Shown one piece after another: positions 53,287-62,153 of a stretch of DNA of 64,000 nt (position 1 is its first letter; each line of letters opens with the position of its first letter). Origin of the DNA: Alkalicoccus halolimnae. Lineage in GTDB: Bacteria; Bacillota; Bacilli; Bacillales; Salisediminibacteriaceae. Made by a program: the position numbers and the translations under genes. The stretch is taken from positions 1,240,001 to 1,304,000 of the forward strand of contig NZ_CP144914.1 in NCBI RefSeq assembly GCF_008014775.2, read 5' to 3'. Below the pieces are notes generated by a model, which did no database searches, was not told the DNA's origin, and worked only from the letters and a program-made list of their open reading frames with translations.

Positions 53287-54270
53287 ATGATGGTTCAGGA
53301 GTTTAAAGCGTTTGTAACGGAGGGAAATGGCGAAGGAGAAGTTGTTAAGCGGAAATGGAGCGATCTGCCGGAAGGGGAAGTGACAATTAAAGTTCATTAC
53401 TCCTGTGTCAATTACAAAGATGGACTCGCACTTTACGCTAAAACAAAAGTAGCAAAAAAATATCCAATTGTACCTGGAATTGACCTTTCGGGAGAAGTAG
53501 TAGAATCGAAAAGCAGCGAATTTATTGAAGGAGATAAAGTAATTGTAACGAGCTACGAACTTGGGGTTGGCCATGACGGAGGCTACAGCGAATATGCGCG
53601 TGTGCCCGCAGACTGGGTTGTGCCTCTTCCAGAAGGTCTAACCATGCGGGAAGCAATGATGATAGGGACAGCCGGCTTTACTGCCGCACTTTCCATACAT
53701 AGACTGGAAGAACGAGGATTAACTCCAGCCGATGATCCGGTACTTGTTACCGGAGCCACAGGAGGGGTCGGCAGTATGGCTGTCGATATGCTGACTAAAA
53801 GAGGCTACAATATTATTGCCAGCACAGGCAAAGAATCGGAACATGAATACTTAAAGGAACTGGGTGCTCGAGATGTTATAAGCAGAGAAGAAGTGACACC
53901 TAAAGAATTTCCCCCTCTTCAGAAGCAGCGCTGGGCAGCAGCCATAGATCCGACAGGCGGAAAACCGCTTGCTTCCATCTTAAGTTCTACTAAACAGGGA
54001 GGAGCTGTTGCCGTCAGCGGGTTAACTGCAGGAGTGGACATCCCGGTAACGGTTATGCCGTTTATTTTAAGAGGAGTAGATCTGCTGGGTATAGATTCAG
54101 GATTCTGTCCGATGGATCTGCGTCGTGAAGTCTGGAAAAGGGCGGCTGCCGATTTAAAACCTGCACACCTGGAAGAAATCGTAAGAGAAATTTCTTTAGA
54201 GGAACTTACTCCGGCGTTAAAGAAAATTCTGGACAACAAAGTACGGGGCAGAATTCTCGTGAAAATTTAA
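53287..54270 (+). CDS. YhdH/YhfP-family quinone oxidoreductase (acrylyl-CoA reductase-like)
   Basis: A 327-residue zinc-free medium-chain dehydrogenase. FKAFVTEGNGEGEVVKRKWS at the start, VNYKDGLALYAKTKVAKKYP, VPGIDLSGEV and the nucleotide site VTGATGGVGSMAVDML are characteristic; B. subtilis YhfP and E. coli AcuI/YhdH share them. AcuI reduces acryloyl-CoA with NADPH; the role in Bacillaceae is not certain. GGAGGG precedes ATGATG, so start may be 53287 or 53290. Confidence 0.88.
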   Translation: MMVQEFKAFVTEGNGEGEVVKRKWSDLPEGEVTIKVHYSCVNYKDGLALYAKTKVAKKYPIVPGIDLSGEVVESKSSEFIEGDKVIVTSYELGVGHDGGYSEYARVPADWVVPLPEGLTMREAMMIGTAGFTAALSIHRLEERGLTPADDPVLVTGATGGVGSMAVDMLTKRGYNIIASTGKESEHEYLKELGARDVISREEVTPKEFPPLQKQRWAAAIDPTGGKPLASILSSTKQGGAVAVSGLTAGVDIPVTVMPFILRGVDLLGIDSGFCPMDLRREVWKRAAADLKPAHLEEIVREISLEELTPALKKILDNKVRGRILVKI

Positions 54271-54283
54271 TACCATCATATAG

Positions 54284-54314
54284 AAAGGACTCTCCAGTTG
54301 GAGTCCTTTTTTTA
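54284..54314 (+). terminator. Terminator after the YhfP-like gene
   Basis: AAAGGACTC and GAGTCCTTT form a 9-pair stem followed by T. Confidence 0.85.
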
Positions 54315-54729
54315 TGTGTAATATTGAAAATCGTTATAAATATTATGGGATTATTTTAATAAAACGCTTTCAAAACGGCGTAGTTTCATAAATGAATGGG
54401 GTTAAAGTAAATATATTGAAATTTAAAAGAAGTGTTTTTTGAACAATAGAAGAGAAAATAACAGATTTAAATTCAATGAAATTTTCTTTTAAACTCTCTG
54501 TAACAATTAAACCAAAAAATTGGATTCTTACTTTCTGAATGAACCTGCTTTAATTATATGAAAGAGGCCTGCAACCTTTTTATGAAAGGATTTTATCTGC
54601 TTGTATCTTATAGTTTTATATATTATGGAACCTGAATATACAATGATAAGTCTGTAATATAAGTATTTTATGGTAAAAGAGATTTTTTCATCCAGTTAAG
54701 GGAGAGGAATCAAGGAGTTATAATGTTTT
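54315..54729. other. Gene-free AT-rich interval
   Basis: No reading frame with a ribosome binding site. It ends at an exceptionally strong hairpin (54730-54775). An untranslated RNA terminated by that hairpin is possible, but I find no clear promoter. Confidence 0.4.
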
Positions 54730-54775
54730 CAAAACAGCTGCAGCCCCTGTTTTGACAGGGGCTGCAGCTGTTTTG
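54730..54775. terminator. Very strong 21-pair inverted repeat
   Basis: CAAAACAGCTGCAGCCCCTGT and its exact complement ACAGGGGCTGCAGCTGTTTTG (each 21 bases counting ends, given here only as arms) enclose the loop TTTG. The plus strand ends GTTTTG, so a short T run follows. No gene stops nearby on either strand (nearest stop is 54270). Confidence 0.7.
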
Positions 54776-55042
54776 AACTTATTGATGAAGAAATAATAAT
54801 TAACATTTATACATAAAAAAGCAGTTTATAGAAAAAGATGTTTTTATTACAGGAGTTTTTCAAAAGAGGCGTTTAGAGAGCAGATTTTCAATAGTAAGTT
54901 GACAGAGGTTCATATCCTGTGGCAAACTTTGCAACGGAATGAAGGACAGATCAAAGCGATCTCGAGTCTTCGTTTCTATGAGAGCGAATGGTTCTCTTTA
55001 CTTTCTTAAAAAATATTTTAAATTATAGGGGTGTTTTTCATT
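54776..55042. other. Upstream region of the cell wall hydrolase gene
   Basis: No gene. TTGACA occurs at about 54899-54904 but lacks a good -10. I searched for a c-di-AMP (ydaO) riboswitch, often found before such hydrolases, and did not see its core. Confidence 0.4.
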
Positions 55043-55696
55043 ATGAAAAAGTTATTTACAGGAGTCACTGCAGTTACTGTCGGTGCGTCTATGTTGTTTG
55101 CTTCTAGTGTTTCAGCTCACACGGTAGAGAGCGGAGATACTATGTATAATATTGCCAGTGAAAATAGTATGTCATTGGACGAGCTGGTAGATCTAAATCC
55201 ACAGATCAACAATCCAAGCGTTATAAGCATTGGAGAGCAGATCAATACTGATGGCGGAAGCAACGGTGGAAGCAGCAGTTCTGAAGAAACAGCTTCAACA
55301 GAAGACAGTGGATCTTCAAACAATTCTTCCAGTGTCAATATCTCTTCTTCTGAGCAGGATCTGCTTGAGCGTCTTGTTACTGCAGAAGCACAGGGTGAAC
55401 CTTTCAATGGTAAAGTCGGTGTAGCAGAAGTAGTATTGAACCGTGTTGAATCAGGGGCATTCCCTAATAGTGTCAGTGGAGTAATTAACGAGCCTGGTCA
55501 ATTTGATCCTATCCGAAATGGCTCTATTAATAATGCAGCTTCCAGCCAGTCTAAAGAGGCAGTACAGGAAGCTCTCGGTGGAAGTTCCAACGTAGGAAAT
55601 GCCATTTTCTTCTACAATGCTGACATTGCAACAAACAGATGGTTGGATTCTCAGCCTACTCAATCCAAGATTGGTCAGCACACATTTAAAAACTAA
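55043..55696 (+). CDS. Secreted LysM / SleB-type cell wall hydrolase
   Basis: ATG 55043 gives 217 residues. A signal peptide (MKKLFTGVTAVTVGASMLFA, cleavage likely after SSVSA) is followed by one LysM domain (HTVESGDTMYNIASENSMSL to about residue 69), a Ser/Gly/Thr-rich linker and a Hydrolase_2 (SleB/CwlJ) domain: LVTAEAQGEPFNGKVGVAEV, VLNRVESGAFPNSVSGVI and FFYNADIATNRW. The Glu of TAEAQGEP is the likely catalytic residue. It should bind and cut peptidoglycan outside the cell. The binding site for ribosomes is AGGGGTG. Confidence 0.88.
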   Translation: MKKLFTGVTAVTVGASMLFASSVSAHTVESGDTMYNIASENSMSLDELVDLNPQINNPSVISIGEQINTDGGSNGGSSSSEETASTEDSGSSNNSSSVNISSSEQDLLERLVTAEAQGEPFNGKVGVAEVVLNRVESGAFPNSVSGVINEPGQFDPIRNGSINNAASSQSKEAVQEALGGSSNVGNAIFFYNADIATNRWLDSQPTQSKIGQHTFKN

Positions 55697-55706
55697 TTTT
55701 ATTATT

Positions 55707-55739
55707 TAAAGAGAGGAGTTGCCGCTCCTCTCTTTTTTA
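55707..55739 (+). terminator. Terminator after the hydrolase gene
   Basis: AGAGAGGAG and CTCCTCTCT with a short loop, followed by six T. Confidence 0.82.
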
Positions 55740-55792
55740 CGTCTTCCTTTTTACAGGGATTAATAAACATGAAATTAAGAGAAATAGGAAAA

Positions 55793-55831
55793 TTCTATCG
55801 ACACTGAAGATTTTAGCCAGTGTCGATAGAA
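55793..55831. repeat. 14-base perfect inverted repeat
   Basis: TTCTATCGACACTG and CAGTGTCGATAGAA are separated by 11 bases. There is no U tract, so it is not a simple terminator. It lies between the hydrolase terminator and repeat R7. Confidence 0.6.
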
Positions 55832-55869
55832 CTGTCCGCCCTCGATTTTTGAACCGTTTCTTATATTAA

Positions 55870-56543
55870 GGCTACCTTGAAAATAAAGTAGATAAGCGAT
55901 GAACGTACGCTTTCGTTTCCATGGGGACGCTTTCCGGGCGGGCCGGCCTCAGCTGATCCCTTCCTTCCTGCGGTCGGGAGGGATGGATCTTCGGCTCGTC
56001 CTCCATCGCCCCGGAGTCGCCCCGTGTCCTCTTCCGCTTACGGTAAAAAGATAGAGAAGTATCTGCCATCTAATAAAGAAAATTCCTTCTTGAAAATCAT
56101 TCATACCACCTTTATAGATAGGGAATTCCATTCCTGTAAAAGGGGATTTTCATCCTTCATGGTGCAAGGCTTTTGCATGAGTGTCTCTGTTAAAGCTCCA
56201 TGTTGTTATTGGATTGCCTGCGGCTCTTTTTTCTTCGCCTGCCGCGGAGAAAGCCTTCAGCTCTCCCTCCCTGTCGTCCGATAGGATCTTCCCGCTTTCT
56301 TTTTCCGCAGGCGTCTCTGCCATGGCACTGGTTTTTACCTTGGTATCTTCTTAGTTCAACAGCAGGCTTTCTGTATGAGAGAATAAAAACGAAGCGGAAA
56401 CCGGCGGACTCCTGTGGAAGAAAGAGATTGGAAAATCCCGCAGGGCGTAAGCCCGAGGAAGCTGGAAATCTCCTTCACGGCAGGCCTGCCGGGTTGAAGC
56501 GAAGTTTTCTTATATATCAACAACAGAATGCTTTAACAGAGCT
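55870..56543 (+). repeat. Repeat family copy R7 (full A-M-B, about 674 bp)
   Basis: Begins GGCTACCTTGAAAATAAAG and ends with CTTTAACAGAGCTT. It is the longest copy and is closely similar to R4 (module A: CCCCGGAGTCGCCCC; module M: GTGTCTCTGTTAAAGCTCC; module B: GAAAGAGATTGGAAAATCCC). It fills the gap between convergent genes up to 5 bases from the AtoE gene stop. Confidence 0.85.
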
Positions 56544-56547
56544 TATA

Positions 56548-57867
56548 TTAAATAAACAGTAGTCCCAGTCCAATAACAGCGCCGCTGAGGAATAAAACCC
56601 ATATACAGAATCCCATGATATCACGAGCATTCAAACCTGCAATAGCAAGTGCAGGAAGGGCCCAGAATGGCTGTATCATATTTGTCCAGGCATCGCCCCA
56701 GGCTACAGCCATGGAGGTTCTGGCAGCACTCACTCCAAGTTCCTGTCCTGCTGCAAGCATAATAGGAGCCTGAACGGCCCATTGTCCGCCTCCGGAAGGA
56801 ACAAAAAAGTTTACAATACCTGCACTTAAAAAGGCGAAAAGAGGAAAAGTCATTTCATTGGATAAGGAAACAAACCAGGATGAAAATTCCACTGCAAGTC
56901 CGGATGCTACCATCATTCCCATAATTCCGGCATAAAACGGGAATTGAATAATTATTCCCCCTGCATTTTTAACTGCTTCGGCTACACTCGCTAAATAATT
57001 TTTTGGAGTGGCATGAAAGAGTATGCCAAGAAATAAAAATATAAAATTCACTATGTTTAAATTTAAATTGAAACCCGCCGTGATCAGGTAATAAAGAATA
57101 AAACTCAATCCGAGTAAACCGGTGACCATGGAGAGCACCATGCTGTTTTCCAGACGTTCGGCAGGAGTTTGATCCGCTTTAGGCGGACTTTCTTTAACGT
57201 CTGCAGAATCTTTTAAAAGCGAAGGATCGACAGTTACCGCATCTTTAGAACTCATCATCATTCTGTTCAAAACAGGCACTGTGATAAATAGAGAAGCTAC
57301 TATAATTAAATTAAAAGGAGCAAATATGGTTTCGCTTGTTGGGATGATCCCGATAATATCTTCTGAAAAATGTCCTTCTGTAGCTACAGTTAAAGGAATA
57401 GAGCCTGCCAGACCCCCGTGCCAGACAATAAAACCGCTGTACGCGCTTGCAATAAGCAGGCGGTAGTCCACTGTAGTAATACGACGGGCCAGAGCTTTTG
57501 CAAAGAGAGCGCCTATAACAAGGCCGAAACCCCAGTTAATCCAGCTTGCCAGAAGTCCCACGAGTGTCACAATCACAATAGCCTGTCCAGGTGTGGAAGC
57601 CAAACCGGCCAGTTTTCGCAGTCCTTCCTTGAAAATCCGGCTGCTTGCTAGTACATATCCGGTTACGAGTACCAGCACCATCTGCATAGCAAACTCAAGC
57701 AAATCCCAAAATCCTTCTCCCCAGTGAACAACCATATCAACAGGCGTGCTCGGAGTTAACAGAAGACCCATTACAAACACAACGAAAGTAAGAATAATGA
57801 CAAATAGAAAGGGATCCGGTAAATAACGCTGCATAATTCTTGTTGAAAAATCAGTAAGCGTTTTCAA
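56548..57867 (-). CDS. AtoE-type short-chain fatty acid transporter
   Basis: TTG 57867 after GGAGG gives 439 residues (in-frame starts further up lack this spacing). The protein has about twelve membrane segments; RYLPDPFLFVIILTFVVFVM at the start, GLLASWINWGFGLVIGALFA, FIVWHGGLAGSIPLTVAT and FVPSGGGQWAVQAPIMLAAG are marks of the short-chain fatty acid transporter family (E. coli AtoE). It probably imports butyrate-like acids. No CoA transferase or thiolase is adjacent. Confidence 0.87.
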   Translation of the reverse strand: MKTLTDFSTRIMQRYLPDPFLFVIILTFVVFVMGLLLTPSTPVDMVVHWGEGFWDLLEFAMQMVLVLVTGYVLASSRIFKEGLRKLAGLASTPGQAIVIVTLVGLLASWINWGFGLVIGALFAKALARRITTVDYRLLIASAYSGFIVWHGGLAGSIPLTVATEGHFSEDIIGIIPTSETIFAPFNLIIVASLFITVPVLNRMMMSSKDAVTVDPSLLKDSADVKESPPKADQTPAERLENSMVLSMVTGLLGLSFILYYLITAGFNLNLNIVNFIFLFLGILFHATPKNYLASVAEAVKNAGGIIIQFPFYAGIMGMMVASGLAVEFSSWFVSLSNEMTFPLFAFLSAGIVNFFVPSGGGQWAVQAPIMLAAGQELGVSAARTSMAVAWGDAWTNMIQPFWALPALAIAGLNARDIMGFCIWVLFLSGAVIGLGLLFI

Positions 57868-57959
57868 AAACAAAACCTCCATTATAATAATATAATCTCT
57901 GTCAATACGCATTGTTTCCCGGTCGAGAGGAAAGCCGCATGCGCTCCCAAAAATCATGG

Positions 57960-58200
57960 ACTTTTAACAGAGACACTCATGCAGAATCGCTGCATCATGT
58001 TAGATGAAAATGGCCTTCTATAAAAATGGAGCTTCTCCCCCTATTCAGGTGGAAGGAATGATGATCTGAAGGGGTTTTCGTTATTAGAAGACTGGTTCTG
58101 CTGTATTTTTTCCACAAGCTGGAGGGCAGATGGCCTGCCCTTCGCCCTATCGGAAACGAAAGCGCCCGTTTATCGCTTATATCCTTTATTTTCAAGGTAG
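57960..58200 (-). repeat. Repeat family copy R8 (A-M, about 241 bp)
   Basis: On the minus strand it starts CTACCTTGAAAATAAAGG at 58200, continues with GGGCGCTTTCGTTTCC and most of module M (TTATAGAAGGCCATTTTCAT), and ends with GTGTCTCTGTTAAAAGTCC at 57960. Module B is absent and module A is shortened. Confidence 0.8.
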
Positions 58201-58291
58201 AAATGTGCAGTATTCACATTTTTATGTACTTTTCACGATAATCTGCAGGAAGTTCACGTGAATGAAAATTTATTATATAGTAGAAATTTTC

Positions 58292-58382
58292 ATGAAAGAC
58301 TCCTCTCCTTAAAAACCCTTTCTCTGCTGCGCTGAGAAGCTTAAGCGATGAAAAAGAATGTCGGCGGAGAGGAGTTTCCTTA
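58292..58382. repeat. Spaced inverted repeat at the end of the Gfo/Idh/MocA gene
   Basis: GACTCCTCTCC (58298-58308) and GGAGAGGAGTTT (58367-58378) are complementary across about 58 bases. Read on the minus strand, an attenuator or terminator for the gene at 58392 is possible. Confidence 0.45.
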
Positions 58383-58391
58383 AGAAATATT

Positions 58392-59369
58392 TCAGTTTTG
58401 GGAAGCGTACATTGCTTCAATAACTTTCATATTGTTATGGGTGCTTTCGGGAGTATAAACTGGATCTTTTCCTTCAAGCAGGCATTCAGAAAAGTGTGCA
58501 ATTTGATTTGTAAATTGGTTACCCTCAAAGAATCGATGCTCCTGAACTATTCCTTCCTTATCCTTGACGATAACTTCACCATTACCGCCTTGTGGATTCT
58601 GATCAGGTCGAAAAGCATAGGGCACTTCGATTCGTCCTCTGGACCCGACAACTTCATAGCGGTTTAAAGCTGCTTCGTCAAAGCTGCAGTCAATTACACA
58701 ATCAACATCGTTAAAATTAAGCAGACCGGTAGTGGAAATATCTACATTAATATTCTCGATTTTCCGAGCTGCCGAAAAGACGTGAGTCGGTTCCTGCCGC
58801 AGGAGGTGACGGCATATATGAACACAATAACAACCGACATCATATAAACTGCCACCGCCTAAATCAGCATCAAGACGTATGTTTTTGGCGGCTAAATCCA
58901 GTGGGAAAGAAAAAGAAGAACGGATACGTTTGATTGTACCTATCGTGCCGCTGTCCATCACTTCACGGACGTAATCATGCTGAGGATGAAACTGATACAT
59001 AAAGCCTTCCATCCAGGTCATTCCTGTAGCTTTTCCCGCTTCTCTTATTTCATGAATATCGTTGGATGTAACTGCTGCTGGTTTTTCAACCAGAACATGT
59101 TTTTGATGATTCATTGATTTAATGACCCATTCTTTGTGGAGGGAATTTGGAAGTGGAATATAAACGGCATCAATTTCCGGATCTTTAAGAAGCGCTTCAT
59201 ATGAATCATGAGCTTTTTCTGCTCCCCATTTTTCTGCTGTTTCCGCAGCTTTTCCGCTTTGGCTTGCTACGGCCTTGAGAACGGCGTTTGAAGCTTCTTT
59301 TATAGCAGGTACCATCTGATTTTCAGCTATTGCCGCACTGCTTAGAATTCCCCATCTTATATGCTGCAT
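58392..59369 (-). CDS. Gfo/Idh/MocA-family oxidoreductase
   Basis: A 325-residue NAD(P)-dependent dehydrogenase. The Rossmann start WGILSSAAIAENQMVPAI, AVYIPLPNSLHKEWVIKSM, the EKPAAVTSNDI motif with the catalytic-region Lys and GGGSLYDVGCYCVHICRHLL are typical. It is closest in look to dimeric dihydrodiol/xylose dehydrogenase-type members acting on sugars or inositol-like compounds. AGGAGG precedes ATG. The second member at 61062 is only distantly similar. Confidence 0.88.
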   Translation of the reverse strand: MQHIRWGILSSAAIAENQMVPAIKEASNAVLKAVASQSGKAAETAEKWGAEKAHDSYEALLKDPEIDAVYIPLPNSLHKEWVIKSMNHQKHVLVEKPAAVTSNDIHEIREAGKATGMTWMEGFMYQFHPQHDYVREVMDSGTIGTIKRIRSSFSFPLDLAAKNIRLDADLGGGSLYDVGCYCVHICRHLLRQEPTHVFSAARKIENINVDISTTGLLNFNDVDCVIDCSFDEAALNRYEVVGSRGRIEVPYAFRPDQNPQGGNGEVIVKDKEGIVQEHRFFEGNQFTNQIAHFSECLLEGKDPVYTPESTHNNMKVIEAMYASQN

Positions 59370-59569
59370 GGAAGATTCCTCCTTTTCTCAAAATATGGTT
59401 CTTTAAATAACTTTCCACATTAAACATGCTTATTCCTGCAAAGAATGAAAGGAGTCGTTGATTCACCTTAAAAAAGTTAATAAGAACAAACCAGAGTTTT
59501 CAAAACGGATTCGGAATACCCAAAAAAGGGTAAGTATTTAATAAAAAAGCTGGTTAAGGGGTGTATATT

Positions 59570-59914
59570 ATGGGCCGCCTCCTTTTCTTATTCTGTATTT
59601 TATTAAACAGCAGCTGCAGCAGTTTTTCATTTACCTCAGCGGAGCCGGAGCGGCCACCGGATTTAACTGGAATAATCGTGGAATTAGATGTAAACAGAAA
59701 CAGGTTTATGATAGAAGAGGAGAGTGGGGAAAATATTTGGCTTAGTGAACATATGAATTCAGAATTCCGTACTGGATCAGGAAACGATATAGCTGTGGAA
59801 GACCTTCGCACAGGAATGGTTCTCGAAATATGGCTCCTGGAAGAATTAATGGATACGGAACCTCCCATGGGATCGATTGAGTTTTTGCAGGTTGAACAAC
59901 AGGAAATTAAATAG
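59570..59914 (+). CDS. Small lipoprotein, DUF3221-like
   Basis: ATG 59570 after AAGGGGTG gives 114 residues. The short signal peptide ends in lipobox LNSSC (Cys about residue 16). The rest (DLTGIIVELDVNRNRFMIEE, then DLRTGMVLEIWLLEELMDTE) is a small beta-rich domain resembling DUF3221/OB-fold proteins of Bacillus. The function is unknown. It is a single-gene unit divergent from the Gfo/Idh/MocA gene. Confidence 0.65.
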   Translation: MGRLLFLFCILLNSSCSSFSFTSAEPERPPDLTGIIVELDVNRNRFMIEEESGENIWLSEHMNSEFRTGSGNDIAVEDLRTGMVLEIWLLEELMDTEPPMGSIEFLQVEQQEIK

Positions 59915-60149
59915 TGAAAAAAGAAAATATTATGATGCAGTTTATTAAACAATACTTTCGGCTCATTTATTCGTTTAAATAAATATTATATAATATTTCC
60001 ATTGAGTTGTCGGAATATTTTGGATAATAACTGCAGAAAAAGGTAAAACTGTTGAAAAACAGTGACACAAAGTGACGGACCTAAGGGAGTAGAGACCTAT
60101 GGTGGCCGCATTGCCTGTCAGTTAACACTGATAGGAGGGGAAGCGCGAT

Positions 60150-60293
60150 ATGTTAAGGGCAGCGCGTGAAAAAACTTGGGCAGAGTTGTTGAGGGAAGCT
60201 AGAGACATGGGATTGACGCCGTCGGACATTCGCAGCTATCTGGATAAAAAAGCAGATTCTCCAGTTTCGAAATCTAAAAAAACAGTGGTATAA
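60150..60293 (+). CDS. SinI-like antirepressor
   Basis: Forty-seven residues: LRAAREKTWAELLREARDMG, then LTPSDIRSYLDKKADSP. The WxELLxEAxxxGxxxxxIRxYL pattern is the dimerisation helix pair of SinI, which binds SinR in B. subtilis and frees biofilm genes. ATAGGAGGGG precedes ATG 60150. No sinR gene is adjacent, unlike in B. subtilis. A TTGTCGGAA sequence at 60008-60016 resembles a Spo0A box in part. A strong terminator follows the stop. Confidence 0.78.
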   Translation: MLRAAREKTWAELLREARDMGLTPSDIRSYLDKKADSPVSKSKKTVV

Positions 60294-60295
60294 AA

Positions 60296-60336
60296 AAGGC
60301 AGGAGCTCCTGGTGTTACAGGAGCTCCTGCCTTTTT
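60296..60336 (+). terminator. Terminator after the SinI-like gene
   Basis: GGCAGGAGCTCCTG and CAGGAGCTCCTGCC form a perfect 14-pair stem, followed by five T and preceded by an A run. Confidence 0.9.
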
Positions 60337-60402
60337 AAAGCCGTAAATAAGACTCTGGCTAAATGAATAGAATAATTGCATCTGCCATAAAGGTACTACT
60401 TA

Positions 60403-60588
60403 TTATTTATAGAGCATTTTAACAGAGAAATCTTTATAGGATTGTTTTAACTCATCATAATAACTACGGGCTGATTCCTGATCTGTCAGCATAAGCTCTT
60501 CAAGCGCCTGACCATTGCGCGGGTCCAGAATATTCTGCATTTCTCCCTCGGAATCAAGAACAATTACTGAATATTTTTTTTCCATCAT
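60403..60588 (-). CDS. Small hypothetical protein
   Basis: Sixty-one residues, soluble and acidic: YSVIVLDSEGEMQNILDPRN, ALEELMLTDQESARSYYDEL, then KQSYKDFSVKMLY. AAAGGAG at good distance from ATG 60588 supports translation. I do not recognise the family. It lies alone on the minus strand, downstream of repeat R9. Confidence 0.65.
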   Translation of the reverse strand: MMEKKYSVIVLDSEGEMQNILDPRNGQALEELMLTDQESARSYYDELKQSYKDFSVKMLYK

Positions 60589-60697
60589 AGCAGCACTCCT
60601 TTCTCAGTCGTTTGTTACAGTTCTGTTACATTACTATTTCCTTCTGTAGAAAAATTAAAACATGTGATTTGTAAAATAACGCAGGAAGAGGGGAACA

Positions 60698-61010
60698 TGG
60701 TATTAAACAGACACTCATGCAACATGCAACATGAAAGATGAAAATAGCTTTCTATAGGAATGGACTTTCCTCTATACAGTTGGAATAAATGATGTTCAAT
60801 AGGTATCTTCTTTATTAGAAGACAAATTCTACTCCTTATTTTTACGGGGCGCGGGAGTGGACATGGGACGACTCCAGGACGATAAAGGACGAGCCCCACT
60901 CCGCCCGACCAATGGGAAGACGGAATCAGCTGAGTCCGGCCCGCCTGGGGCGTCCCCATGGAAACGAAAGCGCCCATTTATCGTTTATCTGCTTTATTTT
61001 CAAGGCAGCC
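60698..61010 (-). repeat. Repeat family copy R9 (A-M, about 313 bp)
   Basis: On the minus strand it starts GGCTGCCTTGAAAATAAAGC at 61010, has module A (GTCCTGGAGTCGTCCCATGT) and module M (CCATTCCTATAGAAAGCTAT), and ends GCATGAGTGTCTGTTTAA at 60698. As in R8, module B is absent. Confidence 0.82.
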
Positions 61011-61061
61011 TTTTTAGTCAGAGTTTTTCAACGAACGCTGTTCATTATAAACTTGTGACTA

Positions 61062-62033
61062 TTATGGAAAAATAAGGTTGGCAGATTTCCGTGCTTCATC
61101 GAGAACATGCATCACATCTTTTGTATATACCTGAAGCTCTGCAGCACGTTTGAAATCTTGTTTCGATACCATATCCTGAAAAACAGCTAATTCGTAATAC
61201 ATCAGATTTTCTTTTTGCGGGATTGTTTTTGGCGCAGCCTCACCATTTATATGAACATTAATTTCCCGGCAGCCGTTTACTCCATTTAACACGTGGAGCC
61301 AGCCCTTTTCGCCCTGAATAAGAGCGGAATTTAACCCGGAAGTATCTTTGCTTCCGATGCAGATGGCTTTAAAGTTATTATAACTGAGCAGCACACATCC
61401 GGATGTGTCAATTCCGTTAGAATGAAAATTGGCTTCATACGTTACTCTTTGAGGACGCCCGAAGAGGCGGACGGTGAAATAAAGATTATAAAGGTTAATA
61501 TCCATTAATGCTCCACCTGCAAATGCCGGATTGAAAACGTTCGGTGTTTCACCAGCCAGAAGTTTATCATAACGGCTGGAGTATTGACTGTAATTGCATT
61601 GAATCAAACGGAGAGGACCAAGACCTCTAATTTCTTTTTCAATTTGGTGGAAATTTGGCAGGTGGATCGTAGTGATAGCTTCCATAAGAATTACTTCGTA
61701 TTGTTCAGCTGTTTTTATCAGGTGTGATGCCTGTTCTGAATTTGCACAGAAAGGTTTTTCTACAAGCACGTTTTTGCCTGCTTGAATGGCCTGCAAGGCA
61801 TGAGTGTAGTGCATACTGTTTGGAGAAGCTATGTATACAGCATCTATGAATGGATCAGCCAGCATTTTTTCGTAGGAAGTATAGATAGAGCCGATACCGT
61901 ATTTATTTTGGAGAGATACAGCGTTTTCTTCTTTTCGCGTATATATTGCAGCTGGGTGCACTGTCCCGTTTATTTCCGCTGCTTCTAAAAACCTGTCCAC
62001 AATAAAACCAGTGCCGACACAGGCAATATTCAT
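61062..62033 (-). CDS. Gfo/Idh/MocA-family oxidoreductase
   Basis: ATG 62033 follows AAGGAGG at 8 bases; an upstream in-frame ATG at 62066 is less likely. The 323-residue protein starts MNIACVGTGFIVDRFLEAAE and has AVYIASPNSMHYTHALQAIQ, VLVEKPFCANSEQASHL and ALMDINLYNLYFTVRLFG. These mark the NAD-binding and catalytic parts of the family. The substrate is likely a sugar or polyol; it cannot be named. Confidence 0.87.
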   Translation of the reverse strand: MNIACVGTGFIVDRFLEAAEINGTVHPAAIYTRKEENAVSLQNKYGIGSIYTSYEKMLADPFIDAVYIASPNSMHYTHALQAIQAGKNVLVEKPFCANSEQASHLIKTAEQYEVILMEAITTIHLPNFHQIEKEIRGLGPLRLIQCNYSQYSSRYDKLLAGETPNVFNPAFAGGALMDINLYNLYFTVRLFGRPQRVTYEANFHSNGIDTSGCVLLSYNNFKAICIGSKDTSGLNSALIQGEKGWLHVLNGVNGCREINVHINGEAAPKTIPQKENLMYYELAVFQDMVSKQDFKRAAELQVYTKDVMHVLDEARKSANLIFP

Positions 62034-62153
62034 CGGGAAATCCTCCTTTTTCATCTTTTTATCCATTGAAGCAGTGTATAGGCGGTGGACACGGTTTTCT
62101 GGTTAATGAGGTCACGCATGGATAAAATCCAAAGGACCCCGCACTTAATTTTA

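Noticed and set aside
54776..55042. c-di-AMP (ydaO) riboswitch before the cell wall hydrolase
   Set aside because: Such switches are common before these genes, but none of the conserved core blocks could be found.
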